From NCBI GenBank assembly GCA_016215025.1, contig JACRMI010000053.1, forward strand, positions 1 to 64,000: DNA of 64,000 nucleotides, given 5' to 3'. Made by a program: the position numbers and the translations under genes. Shown one piece after another: positions 34,323 through 42,959 of this stretch. The DNA is from Chloroflexota bacterium. GTDB taxonomy: Bacteria; Chloroflexota; Anaerolineae; UBA4142. The notes under the pieces were generated by a model. The model worked only from the letters and a program-made list of their open reading frames with translations. It did no database searches and had not been told where the DNA came from. Each line of letters starts with the position of its first letter. Position 1 is the stretch's first letter.

Positions 34323-36020
34323 ATGAACTTTTTCGCAGAACTTTTAGATTCGTCGGTGCGGTTTCAGAAACAGTATGCCAAGTATTTATTGAATCGATTT
34401 CAATTCCTGCCTTGTCCCAATGGTCGCCGCACTTTGGATGCGCTGTGGGTCGAACCGCGGGGTCAAACTGCCGCTCTTGCCAACACGCCTCGTGTCGTCA
34501 TTACGGGCGCGGCAGGCACCGGCAAAACCACCACCCTCGCTTATCTCGCCATCGCGAACGCGCACGCTATGCTGACCGAACCCAAACCCAGCGTGCCGAT
34601 TTTCTTTTCCGGTCGCGATCTCGTACCGCAAGCTTTACCTCGCATCACGAACCTGTCGCGAGATTTGGGCTTGAGCAATGAATTGGCGGCGCAATGTCCC
34701 CGCATTTTCTTTCCCGATGTTTTCAATTCGCAGCGCGCGATTGTCTTGATCGACGATGCCGATCTCATTCCGTTCGATCAATTGCAAATTTGGCTCAATG
34801 AATTAAAAGCTGCGCGCGTCATCGTCAGCGCGCAATCGCCGCTTGCCGATTTTGTCGAATATGCTTTGCCTGGTTTTCGCGATAACGACATCGAACGCTT
34901 TGCCAGAAACTGGGAGAGCGAAACCGTCGATCCATTTATGGCGGCGTTAAAAACGAACAACGTGCCGCGCTTGTTGACGACGAATCCCATGTCGCTAACG
35001 CTGCTCGCCAAAGTTTGGAAACTGGATCAACCACTGCCTACGCATCGCGCCGACTTGTTTGAGGCGTATGCGCGCGGTCTCTTGGGTGAATCGGAAGAAA
35101 CGCTCAAGATGCTCGAAGGTGTGGCCTTAGCCATTCAACGTGGTCGTCCGGCGACGAACGAGTTCGTCAGCAAATCGCGTGGCTTTATGCGTTTAGCCAA
35201 AAATCGGACGGCTGAATTTACTCATGACTTGTGGCAAGCTTTTTTTGCCGCACGCGCTTTGCGTGAATCGACCGACATCACCCCTATCGTCGAACACCTT
35301 GCCGATGCCAACTGGCGCGAAGTCATTTTGTTTTACGCCGGTCTCGGCGATGCCGACGAACTAGTCGAACGCTTGATTCGACGCGGGAACATTGGGCTGG
35401 CTGGACATGTGAGCGCACACGCGTGCGATGTCCGCAGCGACCTGCGCGAATCGGTCACACAAGAATTGATGGCGAGCGCCTGGGATGGCAAAGCCGATGC
35501 AATTGCAGCCTTATCGGCGATGCAGAACGAAGTGGCAGTAGATTCCTTCGCAGCGAAACTAAAAGACAAAGACCCAGCGACCCGCATACGTGCCGCCCAA
35601 GTGCTCGGCAATTTGCGACTCGATCGCGGCATTGAATATTTGCTCCCACAGTTGCGCGACGTGAATCCCGACGTGCGCGACCAAGTCGTAGCGGCGTTGG
35701 GACATTCACGCACCGACCGCGTGATCGAACCCTTGTTAGTTGCACTGCGCGGCGATTCGCGTGTTGGCGTGGTCGATACGCGAATGCGGGTTGCCGCCGC
35801 GCAAGCACTCGGCGAAATTGCATCGGACAAAGCGTTGCCCGCGCTCCTGGTCGAATTGCAAATCGGCGAACCAGAGCTGCGCCCCGTCGCCGCCGAATCG
35901 CTTAAACGAATTTCTAGCCCGTTGCTCGTCAAGCCGTTGGCGGGCATTGCGCAAACCGGTGACGATCAAGCGCGCCAATATGCGAATGAGATTTTGCAAG
36001 TCGTGGATGGTCAGCGGTAA
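34323..36020 (+). CDS. NACHT-type NTPase with C-terminal HEAT repeats
   Basis: 565 aa, soluble. The P-loop TGAAGTGKT (61-69) and Walker B AIVLIDDADLI (139-149) are intact. NACHT-like lid signatures follow: NPMSLTLLAKVW and EFTHDLWQAFFAARAL. From about residue 395 there are at least four HEAT/PBS-lyase-like repeats (for example DPATRIRAAQVLGNLR, NPDVRDQVVAALGHSR, DTRMRVAAAQALGEI). Such STAND proteins act as sensors or switches in signalling and antiviral defence, with the repeats as ligand binder. No effector domain is visible in the short N-terminus. Promoter at 34275; a nucleotidyltransferase-HEPN pair follows within 40 bp. Confidence 0.8.
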   Translation: MNFFAELLDSSVRFQKQYAKYLLNRFQFLPCPNGRRTLDALWVEPRGQTAALANTPRVVITGAAGTGKTTTLAYLAIANAHAMLTEPKPSVPIFFSGRDLVPQALPRITNLSRDLGLSNELAAQCPRIFFPDVFNSQRAIVLIDDADLIPFDQLQIWLNELKAARVIVSAQSPLADFVEYALPGFRDNDIERFARNWESETVDPFMAALKTNNVPRLLTTNPMSLTLLAKVWKLDQPLPTHRADLFEAYARGLLGESEETLKMLEGVALAIQRGRPATNEFVSKSRGFMRLAKNRTAEFTHDLWQAFFAARALRESTDITPIVEHLADANWREVILFYAGLGDADELVERLIRRGNIGLAGHVSAHACDVRSDLRESVTQELMASAWDGKADAIAALSAMQNEVAVDSFAAKLKDKDPATRIRAAQVLGNLRLDRGIEYLLPQLRDVNPDVRDQVVAALGHSRTDRVIEPLLVALRGDSRVGVVDTRMRVAAAQALGEIASDKALPALLVELQIGEPELRPVAAESLKRISSPLLVKPLAGIAQTGDDQARQYANEILQVVDGQR

Positions 36021-36056
36021 TCTGCAGGTCTACAGCAAATGCTGAAGAGAGACAGG

Positions 36057-36395
36057 ATGATTGAACCGGCACAGACCAAACAAAGCCCACTGAATGAAAT
36101 CGTGCAGGAAATCGTGCGCGTTGCAGAGCCAGATCGTGTGATCCTTTTTGGATCAAGAGCAAAAGGCACTGCAAGTGTGGAAAGCGACTATGATTTCTTG
36201 GTCGTTGTGCCAAGCGTTCAGAATGAACGTCAAGTGTCTCGGTTGATTTACCGCGCACTCTTGGAAAAAAGAATGGGAGTCGCCGTCGATGCGATTGTCG
36301 TGAGCGAGGAAACCCTAAAGCAATTTAGAGCCAGTCCCTATTTCATTTATCGCCAAGCACTTGCGGAAGGGCAAACTCTGTATGAGCGCAACTGA
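36057..36395 (+). CDS. MNT-type minimal nucleotidyltransferase
   Basis: 112 aa. The MNT signature GSRAKGTASVESDYD gives G32-S33 and the two metal-binding aspartates D44 and D46; a further acidic residue lies in AVDAIVV. In MNT-HEPN modules this enzyme adds nucleotides to the HEPN toxin and silences it. Start 36057 is preferred because GAAGAGAG precedes it; the ATG at 36039 has none. Its final codons overlap the first codons of the HEPN frame. The catalytic site appears intact although the toxin frame is broken. Confidence 0.85.
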   Translation: MIEPAQTKQSPLNEIVQEIVRVAEPDRVILFGSRAKGTASVESDYDFLVVVPSVQNERQVSRLIYRALLEKRMGVAVDAIVVSEETLKQFRASPYFIYRQALAEGQTLYERN

Positions 36396-36765
36396 AGCGC
36401 AAGTTTGGTTGTAGCGAGCCGAAAGCAATTTGCGACTAGCACAGCATGGCAAAGGAGAAGGTATTCTCTTGGAAGACCTTTGCTTTGAAGCTCAGCAAAC
36501 TGCTGCAAAGGCACTCAAAGCTTTGCTCATTCATTTGGACGGCAATTTTCCAAAGGTTCATTCGATAGCTTTGTTACTTGAGCGTTTAGAGAAGCACGCG
36601 CCAGTGCCAGACCCGATCAAGGAAGCCGTAGACTTGACCGACTATGCGGTTCAATTTCGGTATCGTGGGCATTATGCTCCTGTTACCGAAGAAGAGTATG
36701 AGCGTGCGATTTTACTCGCGAGCAAAGTTTTGGATTGGGTGAAAAACCGCATCAAGACAGCTTAA
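36382..36765 (+). pseudogene. HEPN-domain gene interrupted by an in-frame amber codon
   Basis: From ATG 36382 the frame reads MSATEAQVWL, then TAG (36412-36414), then RAESNLRLAQHGKGEGIL onward without another stop to 36765. The N-terminal segment is what PF05168-type HEPN proteins normally have (W-x-x-RAExNLRLA), so the stop falls within conserved sequence. Downstream HEPN helices are intact (CFEAQQTAAKALKALLIHL; YAVQFRYRGHYAPVTEEEYERA). Either the toxin is dead, restarts at TTG 36430 as a 111-aa form, or the stop is read through or a sequencing error. Confidence 0.75.
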
Positions 36766-36777
36766 CCGGAGGAAATC

Positions 36778-37077
36778 ATGGATCCAGTAGCCCTCGCGCC
36801 CTGGCGCGATCTCTCAATCGTTTGGTTTATCTTGTGGATGTTTATTTTTATGCTGATACCCGGTGCGGCGTTTTTCTTTGCACTCAAGTATCTGCGCAAA
36901 TTTAACCGCTGGTTGAAACTGCCGCTTTTGACGGCGCATGTGTGGGCATTGCGAATTGAACAAAGCACCACGCGTGTCTCGGATCGAATCGCCGCTTTTC
37001 CAATCGCTATCCATAGCCGAGCGGCGCAAGCCAACGTCACGGTGCGTGGCGTAATCGATTATTTGCGAAATGGATGA
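36778..37077 (+). CDS. Small single-span membrane protein
   Basis: 99 aa. One or two hydrophobic stretches (residues about 11-38, IVWFILWMFIFMLIPGAAFFFAL) precede a basic amphipathic cytosolic part. GGAGG is well placed before ATG 36778, 12 nt after the HEPN frame. Not a family I recognise. It probably shares an mRNA with the following small membrane protein. Confidence 0.7.
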   Translation: MDPVALAPWRDLSIVWFILWMFIFMLIPGAAFFFALKYLRKFNRWLKLPLLTAHVWALRIEQSTTRVSDRIAAFPIAIHSRAAQANVTVRGVIDYLRNG

Positions 37078-37084
37078 GGTGACT

Positions 37085-37390
37085 ATGCAAGAACGAGAAT
37101 TCAATACTCAAGGATTGACGACGCGAGTTAGCGAGGTCGCCAAAGAACTGCGCAAGAGCGAAGCTTATCCCGCCATCGTCGGCGGAGTAGCTGGCGGAAT
37201 TGCGGGTGCGATGATGGCGGCGATTATTGCGGGACGCAAAGCCTCAGTTCGCCCCCAGGTCGATGCAACGATAGAAGCCAGTCCCAGGTCAAGGTTCAAT
37301 GTGTCGGTGAAGGATATGATGCAACTGATGACCGTAGTCGCCGCGCTCGCCAAACAAGTCCAAAGTTGGAAGAAAAAGCAAGAGGAATAA
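37085..37390 (+). CDS. Small Gly-rich membrane-inserting protein
   Basis: 101 aa. A charged N-terminal helix, then a glycine-zipper-like segment (AIVGGVAGGIAGAMMAAIIAG, residues about 29-49), and a C-terminal amphipathic part (VKDMMQLMTVVAALAKQVQSWKKKQEE). GAGGTG precedes ATG 37085. Translationally close to the preceding gene and ended by a hairpin at 37394-37421. Function unknown; the glycine zipper suggests oligomerisation in the membrane. Confidence 0.7.
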   Translation: MQEREFNTQGLTTRVSEVAKELRKSEAYPAIVGGVAGGIAGAMMAAIIAGRKASVRPQVDATIEASPRSRFNVSVKDMMQLMTVVAALAKQVQSWKKKQEE

Positions 37391-37421
37391 AAAAACCTTC
37401 CAGGCAAATGCCTGGAAGGTT
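37387..37421. terminator. Bidirectional terminator between convergent genes
   Basis: AACCTTCCAGGCA and TGCCTGGAAGGTT (37394-37406, 37409-37421) pair perfectly. The A-run before it gives a U-run on the minus strand, so it best terminates the NYN gene. On plus the tail is poor. Confidence 0.8.
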
Positions 37422-37459
37422 CTGCTTTGCGGCGTCGTTCGGCAAGCACGATATACGGT

Positions 37460-38296
37460 CTAAACAGTAGGTGTCAATACTTTTTGGACCATTGGGTGTT
37501 CGCGGATAAAGAAAAGGTAGCGCAACGTGCGACCATCTAACTCGCGGACTTCGTCATGCAGAATTCCAACTTCCTTGAAACGGGTCAAAATCGTATCCAC
37601 CTGGAGCGGTGTCACACTGAACTGATTAACCGGAGATAGCGCATGAGTTTTGACGAACAAAAAGGTTAAATAGGGTTTGGTTCTTTCAAGACGGTCGAGC
37701 AGTTGGATCATTTGGCACTCGGTATCCGACAGATCACCGTCCAAGCCAGAAGGTGCAGGAGCGAAAGCAGACTCGCTCGTAATCAGCGGTATCGATTCTG
37801 CTGGAGGCATAATCATCGTCCACTCTGGTTCCGAAATAGGGTCAGCGGCATCCGCGGAGGAAATTAAATCGTTCGAGACACTCCCCGGCACTCCGGAGAT
37901 AATCACGCGTTTGCCAAAACGATTGCGCGCACGCGCAACCACGCGGATAAAATCACTGTCGCCAGTCATAAGAATCAAAGTGTTGACCATAGGACGGTCA
38001 AGTAAACAATCGATAATGTCCATCAGCATCGCCATGTCCGATGAACTTTTGTGCGCCACATCCGGGCTGCGTCGCGGAATATCGCGGGGCATGATACCGG
38101 CTACTTCTAGCTTGCGCCGAAAGTAATCGGGATGCTCAGTAAAATCTGCATATGCAAATGCCTGGGACACGGGTCCATATTTTCGCGCTTTAGCCATGAG
38201 CAATTGGGGATCGGGTTCGCGCGCATAGTTGTTTTTCAAGCCGTACCGAATATTTTCAAAGTCGATAAACAAGGCGACTTCGCCATTCTCAGTCAT
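37460..38296 (-). CDS. NYN/LabA-type PIN-fold ribonuclease
   Basis: 278 aa. N-terminal NYN domain (about 1-150): VALFIDFENI (metal Asp D12), SSDMAMLMDII, and TGDSDFIRVVARAR with the catalytic acidic pair, as in LabA/DUF88 proteins that cut RNA. The last 100 residues (ECQMIQLLDRLERTKPYLTFLFVKTHALSPVNQ...) look like a winged-helix or OST-HTH-like RNA-binding part. AGGAGG precedes ATG 38296. Convergent with the small membrane genes. Substrate unknown. Confidence 0.85.
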   Translation of the reverse strand: MTENGEVALFIDFENIRYGLKNNYAREPDPQLLMAKARKYGPVSQAFAYADFTEHPDYFRRKLEVAGIMPRDIPRRSPDVAHKSSSDMAMLMDIIDCLLDRPMVNTLILMTGDSDFIRVVARARNRFGKRVIISGVPGSVSNDLISSADAADPISEPEWTMIMPPAESIPLITSESAFAPAPSGLDGDLSDTECQMIQLLDRLERTKPYLTFLFVKTHALSPVNQFSVTPLQVDTILTRFKEVGILHDEVRELDGRTLRYLFFIREHPMVQKVLTPTV

Positions 38297-38437
38297 TCCA
38301 AATCCTCCTTGGGTCAAAGACAAGACGAAACAACTCGCACGAACGACGCGCTATTCAATTAGTAAAGTTCGTGACCTATCCGCATTCTAATCCGAATCTA
38401 TTGGATTTGTCAATCCATGCGCTAATAAAATTTCCGC

Positions 38438-38466
38438 TTGCGCGATTTTTTATTTAGTGTTACACT
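38438..38466 (+). promoter_or_regulatory. Likely promoter of the PBP gene
   Basis: TTGCGC (38438-38443), 17 nt, TACACT (38461-38466), ahead of AAAAGGAG and the GTG start. The -35 is a weak match. Confidence 0.5.
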
Positions 38467-38497
38467 AGCCACGCTTTAAAAGGAGTGTCAACTATTC

Positions 38498-41400
38498 GTG
38501 TCTGCCCGTTCTTTTTACTTGCGCCGACGTAATCGCAAGAGTCGGCAAAGCGCTACGCCGATAGTTGCCCGCTTGTCCTTGGGCATGGTTGCCATCATTA
38601 TCGGACTCGCGGTTTCCGTTATCGGTGTCGGCGCTGCTTCCGTCGTCAGCATTTACAATTATTACGCCAAAGACCTTCCCGCTCCCGGCGAGATTGTCAG
38701 TCAAACCAAACAACAATTCAAGACCACACGTATTTTCGACCGCACCGGTCAGGTCCTCCTCTACGAAATTATCGATCCCCAAGGTGGTAACCGCACCGTC
38801 GTCCCGTTGGATCGAATTCCCGCGAACTGCAAAAACGCTACGGTCGCGCTGGAAGACAAGAATTTCTGGACGAATCCCGGCTACGATTGGTACGGCATTT
38901 TGCGCGCTGGCTGGACGACCATTCGAGGCGAACAAGTCCAAGGCGCAAGCACCATCACGCAACAGTTGGTCAAGAATGTTTTGATCCCCGAATCGGAACG
39001 AACTCTGCGCGATCCATTGAGCATGAGCACGTACAACCGCAAGTTCCGCGAACTGATTCTTTCTTCTGAGATTTCCAAACGCTACAGCAAGAATCAAATC
39101 CTCGAATGGTACTTGAATGCGAACAATTATGGCTCGCTCGCGTACGGGGTCGAAGCCGCCGCCGAAACCTATTTCGGTAAGCATGTGCAAGACCTTGACC
39201 TTGCGGAATGTGCGACGATTGCACCGATTCCGCATTATCCCACGCTCAATCCCGTCGACGCACCACAAGACGCCTTGGAGCGCCGCAATATTGTGCTCGA
39301 TCAAATGCTCATCCAAGGTTACATCACGCAGGAAGAAGCCATCGCCGCAAAATCGACGCGCTTGCGGGTCACACCCAAACGCTTCGATATTCGCGCGCCG
39401 CATTTTGTGTTTTACGTGCGCCGTCTGCTCGAAGACAGGTTCGGCTCCGATGCGTTGTATCGCGGCGGGCTTAACATCATCACGTCGCTCGATTACAATG
39501 TGCAACAGCAAGCCGAACAAATCGCGCGCGATCAAATCAACAAACTGCAAGCCGATAAACGCAACGTCTCGAACGCGTCGGTTGTCGTCATCAGGCCGAA
39601 CACCGGCGAAATCGTTTCGCTGGTCGGCTCCGTCGATTATTTCAATCGCGACATCGACGGACAAGTGAATGTCGCGATTGCGCCGCGTCAACCCGGGTCG
39701 TCGTTCAAAGTGTTCAATTATTTGACCGCGTTTGCGCAGGGCTATACGGCAGCGTCGATGTTGATGGATGTGCGCACCGTGTTCGACGATTCGCCCAATC
39801 CGCCGTACGTCCCGGAAAACTATGATCGCAAATATCATGGTCCCGTACGTTTGCGAATGGCGCTGGCATCGTCGTTCAACATTCCCGCGGTGAAATTGCT
39901 TCAACTCGACGGCGTGAAAAATGTCGTGAACACCGCGCATCGCATGGGCATCAACACACTCAATCGAGAAAAATACGGACTCGCGTTGACACTGGGCGGC
40001 GGCGAAACGACGTTGCTCGATATGACATATGCGAACAGCGTGATGGCGAATCAAGGCGTTATGGCGGGCGTGCCCGTTTCATCCGATCAAATCAAACCGG
40101 GGTTTCGCACGCTCGATCCGGTCGCAATACTCAAAGTAACGGACTCGGACAACAAAACGCTCTACGAATTCAAAGAGCCACAGAGACAACAGATCGTTAC
40201 GCCGCAGCTCGCGTATCTCATGAGCGATGTGTTGGCAGACAACGTTGCGCGCACGCCGGGCTTTGGCTCAAACAGCGTACTCAAGCTGTCGCGACCGGCC
40301 GCCGTGAAGACGGGAACGACATCCGACTGGCGCGACAATTGGACGATTGGTTACACGCCCGATTATGCCATTGGCGTTTGGGCAGGCAACTCGGACAATT
40401 CCGAAATGGAACATATCAGCGGCGTCAGCGGCGCGGGTCCGATTTGGCACGACCTGATGGAAAAAATTCATCAGACGTTACCCGTGCATCCGTTCGTCGA
40501 ACCGCCGGGCATGGTTCGCGTCGAAGTGTGCGCGACGAGCGGCTTGCTGCCCACACCGTTTTGTCCAGAGCGCGTCAAGGAATTATTTATCGCGGGGACT
40601 GAACCAAAAACATTCGACAATATTTGGCAATCGTTCCGCATTTCCAAGCCAACTGGGAAACTCGCAACGGTGTACTGTCCGCCCGAGCAAGTCAAAGACC
40701 AGGTCTTTCCCATTTATCCGCCCGAAGCGGCAGACTGGGTGCGTGAAAATAATATTCCGCAGCCGCCCAGCGAGTACGACACCAATTGTCGCGGCACGCC
40801 GCAAGGTGGCGACATAGCGATCACATCGCCCGCATCCTATTCGGCGATTCGCGGCGTCGTGGCGATTGTCGGCAACACGCGCATCGATAATCTTAATGTG
40901 TATCGACTCGCATTTGGCAAGGGCATCGATCCAACGCAATGGACGCAAATCGGCAACGACCATGGCGAGCGCATTGACAACAGCACGCTCGAACAGTGGG
41001 ATGTTTCGAAACTGGACGGACTGTACACGCTCAAGCTGACCGTCGTCGATCGTTCCGGTCAGTTGCGCGAATCGGCGATTCAAGTCATCATCGATAACCA
41101 ACCCCCGAAGGTCGGGATCATCAATCCGACGAACGGCGCAATTTACAGTCCGGAGAAAGACGAGTGGGTTTCTATCGGTGTTGATGCGACGGACAATGCA
41201 TCGATGGGACGCGTTGACTTTATCGTGGATGGCGGCTATGTCGGCTCAAGCACCGTTGCCCCTTTCAACAAAAAGTGGACGCTCAAAATGATGGACACGT
41301 TGACGCCGACGCTGCTCGTGGCTTCATCGGTTACGCCAACAAGACCCATCACAGTGACGCGCACGATTACGAACGCCGACAATACCGTATCGACGGAACA

Positions 41401-41623
41401 ACTTATCGGTCAGGTCGCCAAAGTTACGACGCCCAATCCGGCGATTACGGCAGTGTTCACGACGGGTGTCGTCATTGTATCGAATACCGTCAAGCTGCCG
41501 AACAATCCGGGATTTGTCGAATCGCACACAATCAAAGTTATTGCGTATGACGCGGCGGGTAACAGCACAGAGAGCGCACCCGTGACGATTTTTGTACAGC
41601 ATGCTTTGAAAGAGAAAAGGTAA
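38498..41623 (+). CDS. Class A penicillin-binding protein with C-terminal beta-sandwich domain
   Basis: 1041 aa, one N-terminal anchor (residues about 26-52). GT51 glycosyltransferase (about 75-260) with EDKNFWTNPGYDW and GASTITQQLVKN. Penicillin-binding transpeptidase (about 330-650) with SSFK, SFN and KTGTTSDWRD. The last 270 residues contain Ig-like segments (KVGIINPTNGAIYSPEKDEWVSIGV; a SHTIKVIAYDAAGNST end), longer than in ordinary PBP1a. It polymerises and crosslinks peptidoglycan outside the membrane. Start GTG with AAAAGGAG 12 nt upstream. Followed by a CAGT-type repeat. Confidence 0.93.
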   Translation: MSARSFYLRRRNRKSRQSATPIVARLSLGMVAIIIGLAVSVIGVGAASVVSIYNYYAKDLPAPGEIVSQTKQQFKTTRIFDRTGQVLLYEIIDPQGGNRTVVPLDRIPANCKNATVALEDKNFWTNPGYDWYGILRAGWTTIRGEQVQGASTITQQLVKNVLIPESERTLRDPLSMSTYNRKFRELILSSEISKRYSKNQILEWYLNANNYGSLAYGVEAAAETYFGKHVQDLDLAECATIAPIPHYPTLNPVDAPQDALERRNIVLDQMLIQGYITQEEAIAAKSTRLRVTPKRFDIRAPHFVFYVRRLLEDRFGSDALYRGGLNIITSLDYNVQQQAEQIARDQINKLQADKRNVSNASVVVIRPNTGEIVSLVGSVDYFNRDIDGQVNVAIAPRQPGSSFKVFNYLTAFAQGYTAASMLMDVRTVFDDSPNPPYVPENYDRKYHGPVRLRMALASSFNIPAVKLLQLDGVKNVVNTAHRMGINTLNREKYGLALTLGGGETTLLDMTYANSVMANQGVMAGVPVSSDQIKPGFRTLDPVAILKVTDSDNKTLYEFKEPQRQQIVTPQLAYLMSDVLADNVARTPGFGSNSVLKLSRPAAVKTGTTSDWRDNWTIGYTPDYAIGVWAGNSDNSEMEHISGVSGAGPIWHDLMEKIHQTLPVHPFVEPPGMVRVEVCATSGLLPTPFCPERVKELFIAGTEPKTFDNIWQSFRISKPTGKLATVYCPPEQVKDQVFPIYPPEAADWVRENNIPQPPSEYDTNCRGTPQGGDIAITSPASYSAIRGVVAIVGNTRIDNLNVYRLAFGKGIDPTQWTQIGNDHGERIDNSTLEQWDVSKLDGLYTLKLTVVDRSGQLRESAIQVIIDNQPPKVGIINPTNGAIYSPEKDEWVSIGVDATDNASMGRVDFIVDGGYVGSSTVAPFNKKWTLKMMDTLTPTLLVASSVTPTRPITVTRTITNADNTVSTEQLIGQVAKVTTPNPAITAVFTTGVVIVSNTVKLPNNPGFVESHTIKVIAYDAAGNSTESAPVTIFVQHALKEKR

Positions 41624-41629
41624 CCCGTA

Positions 41630-41692
41630 TTCAGTTTTCAGTATCCCGTATTCAGTCGATTCGCCACTGATTACGGAATACTGAAAACTGAA
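41630..41692. repeat. CAGT-type repeat after the PBP gene
   Basis: ATTCAGTTTTCAGTATCCCGTATTCAG on the left pairs with GAATACTGAAAACTGAAT on the right. A short perfect hairpin CTTGCGATC/GATCGCAAG follows at 41695-41717 without a U-run. Confidence 0.7.
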
Positions 41693-41750
41693 TGCTTGCG
41701 ATCTCGTTGATCGCAAGAAAAAATCACAGTATTCCTACAAGGAGGAAAAA

Positions 41751-42131
41751 ATGTCTCGACGCACAATTGTTTTATTTGCAGCGATTTCCATTTTGGCAAT
41801 CGCGCTTTCAGCTTGCGGCGGTGGCGCAGCAGGCAGTAATACCAGCGGCGCAGCTGCTTTGAATGTAACGATCACCGGTACAGAATTCAAATTCGATCCG
41901 GCCACGATCAACGCCACGCCGGGGCAAACGATCAACGTTACGCTCAAGAACACAGGTAGTGTGGAACACACGCTTGTTTTCGCGCCAGCAAACTTTAAGA
42001 TGTTGGTCCAACCTGGCAAAAGCGACACCAAATCGTTCACCGCGCCCACCGCACCAGGAACGTATGACATTGTCTGCGATGTCGCAGGTCATAAAGAAGC
42101 TGGCATGGTCGGCAAACTGGTCGTCAAATAA
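41751..42131 (+). CDS. Auracyanin-like type I copper lipoprotein
   Basis: 126 aa. Lipoprotein signal with lipobox LSAC (C22) and Gly/Ala linker. A cupredoxin fold carries the type I copper ligands H73 (EHTLVF), C109, H114 and M119 in CDVAGHKEAGM, the spacing seen in auracyanin and plastocyanin. It should be a one-electron carrier on the outer face of the membrane, between respiratory or photosynthetic complexes. AGGAGG precedes ATG 41751. A strong terminator follows, so it is monocistronic. Confidence 0.9.
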   Translation: MSRRTIVLFAAISILAIALSACGGGAAGSNTSGAAALNVTITGTEFKFDPATINATPGQTINVTLKNTGSVEHTLVFAPANFKMLVQPGKSDTKSFTAPTAPGTYDIVCDVAGHKEAGMVGKLVVK

Positions 42132-42140
42132 AGCGCATGA

Positions 42141-42190
42141 AGAGGGGCAGGCACGCCACCTTTGGTGGCGGAGCCTGCCTCTCTTCTTTT
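42141..42190 (+). terminator. Strong terminator after the cupredoxin gene
   Basis: AGAGGGGCAGGCACGCCACC pairs with GGTGGCGGAGCCTGCCTCTC with few mismatches and is followed by TTCTTTT. Confidence 0.88.
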
Positions 42191-42249
42191 CTGCTTCCGT
42201 TGCCTCGTATTTTCACCCGCTCAATTATTGCCGCGCCCCATTGAGTGTG

Positions 42250-42669
42250 TCATTTGATCGAAAACGGAAACTCGATGAGCGGCGTCTGCTTGCCATCCGT
42301 CTGCACCGCTTGAACGTACAACTTGTGTTCGCCGACCGTTAGATTGTGCGCGGTTATAGCCGTCATTGCCACCGCCGTCGTTTTTTGATCCAAGGTTACA
42401 GCGTCTACGCTGTAATTGATCGTCCACGCTTCGGTTTCGTTTGCGCCCAGGACTCCCACGGTGAATTGCGCCGTCCGCGCGCCTGTCGCAAAATCCGCGG
42501 GCGGCTGCTGAAACGTAATCGCGATGGGATCGACTTTGAATTTTTTGCTAAACACTTGGCTGGCGACGCCATTTTGATCGAGGTACCTAAAGTACAGCGT
42601 GTGGTCGCCAACCGGCAGCGCGCGAAATGGCTTGACGCCAATGAGTAGTTTGCATGATGCTCCTTTCAA
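42250..42669 (-). pseudogene. Probable 3' remnant of an extracytoplasmic beta-sandwich protein
   Basis: The open frame encodes 139 aa with two beta-sandwich-like repeats (LPVGDHTLYFRYLDQNGVAS...; LTVGEHKLYVQAVQTDGKQT). It has no signal peptide and only a TTG start. The properly spaced GAAAGGAG and ATG at 42654-42656 open a different frame that stops within about 20 codons. The simplest reading is a truncated or frameshifted gene whose 5' half is lost. If intact, it would be a small secreted Ig-like protein with an unrecognised signal. Confidence 0.5.
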
Positions 42670-42747
42670 ATTTCACTTTGGTCTGAGAATATCATCGTCA
42701 ACTTACTTTTTTCTTACTTTCCCTCCATTGCCTGTGAAGCTAAACCA

Positions 42748-42790
42748 AACCGAGCAGACAACGTTGCTCGTCATCTGCTCGGTTGTGTTT
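42748..42790 (+). terminator. Hairpin with T-rich tail in the gap before the modular family
   Basis: AACCGAGCAGA (42748-42758) and TCTGCTCGGTT (42774-42784) pair, followed by GTGTTTT. The 42670-42959 gap otherwise shows nothing I can name. Confidence 0.55.
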
Positions 42791-42959
42791 TGACATTGTG
42801 CAAAATGAGCAGTAAAATTATCTTAGATTTTGCGCCGATTGCACGGCAGACTGATGCCACGGTCTAGGTGGTTATTCGGTCTGCCTTTTTTTCATCCACG
42901 AACTATCCCAACTACACTCGTTCACGGCGATCTCATGAAATCGTCGCCTGGAGGAAAAA

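Noticed and set aside
41695-41717. Terminator after the PBP gene
   Set aside because: A perfect small hairpin is present but is followed by A-residues instead of a U-run.
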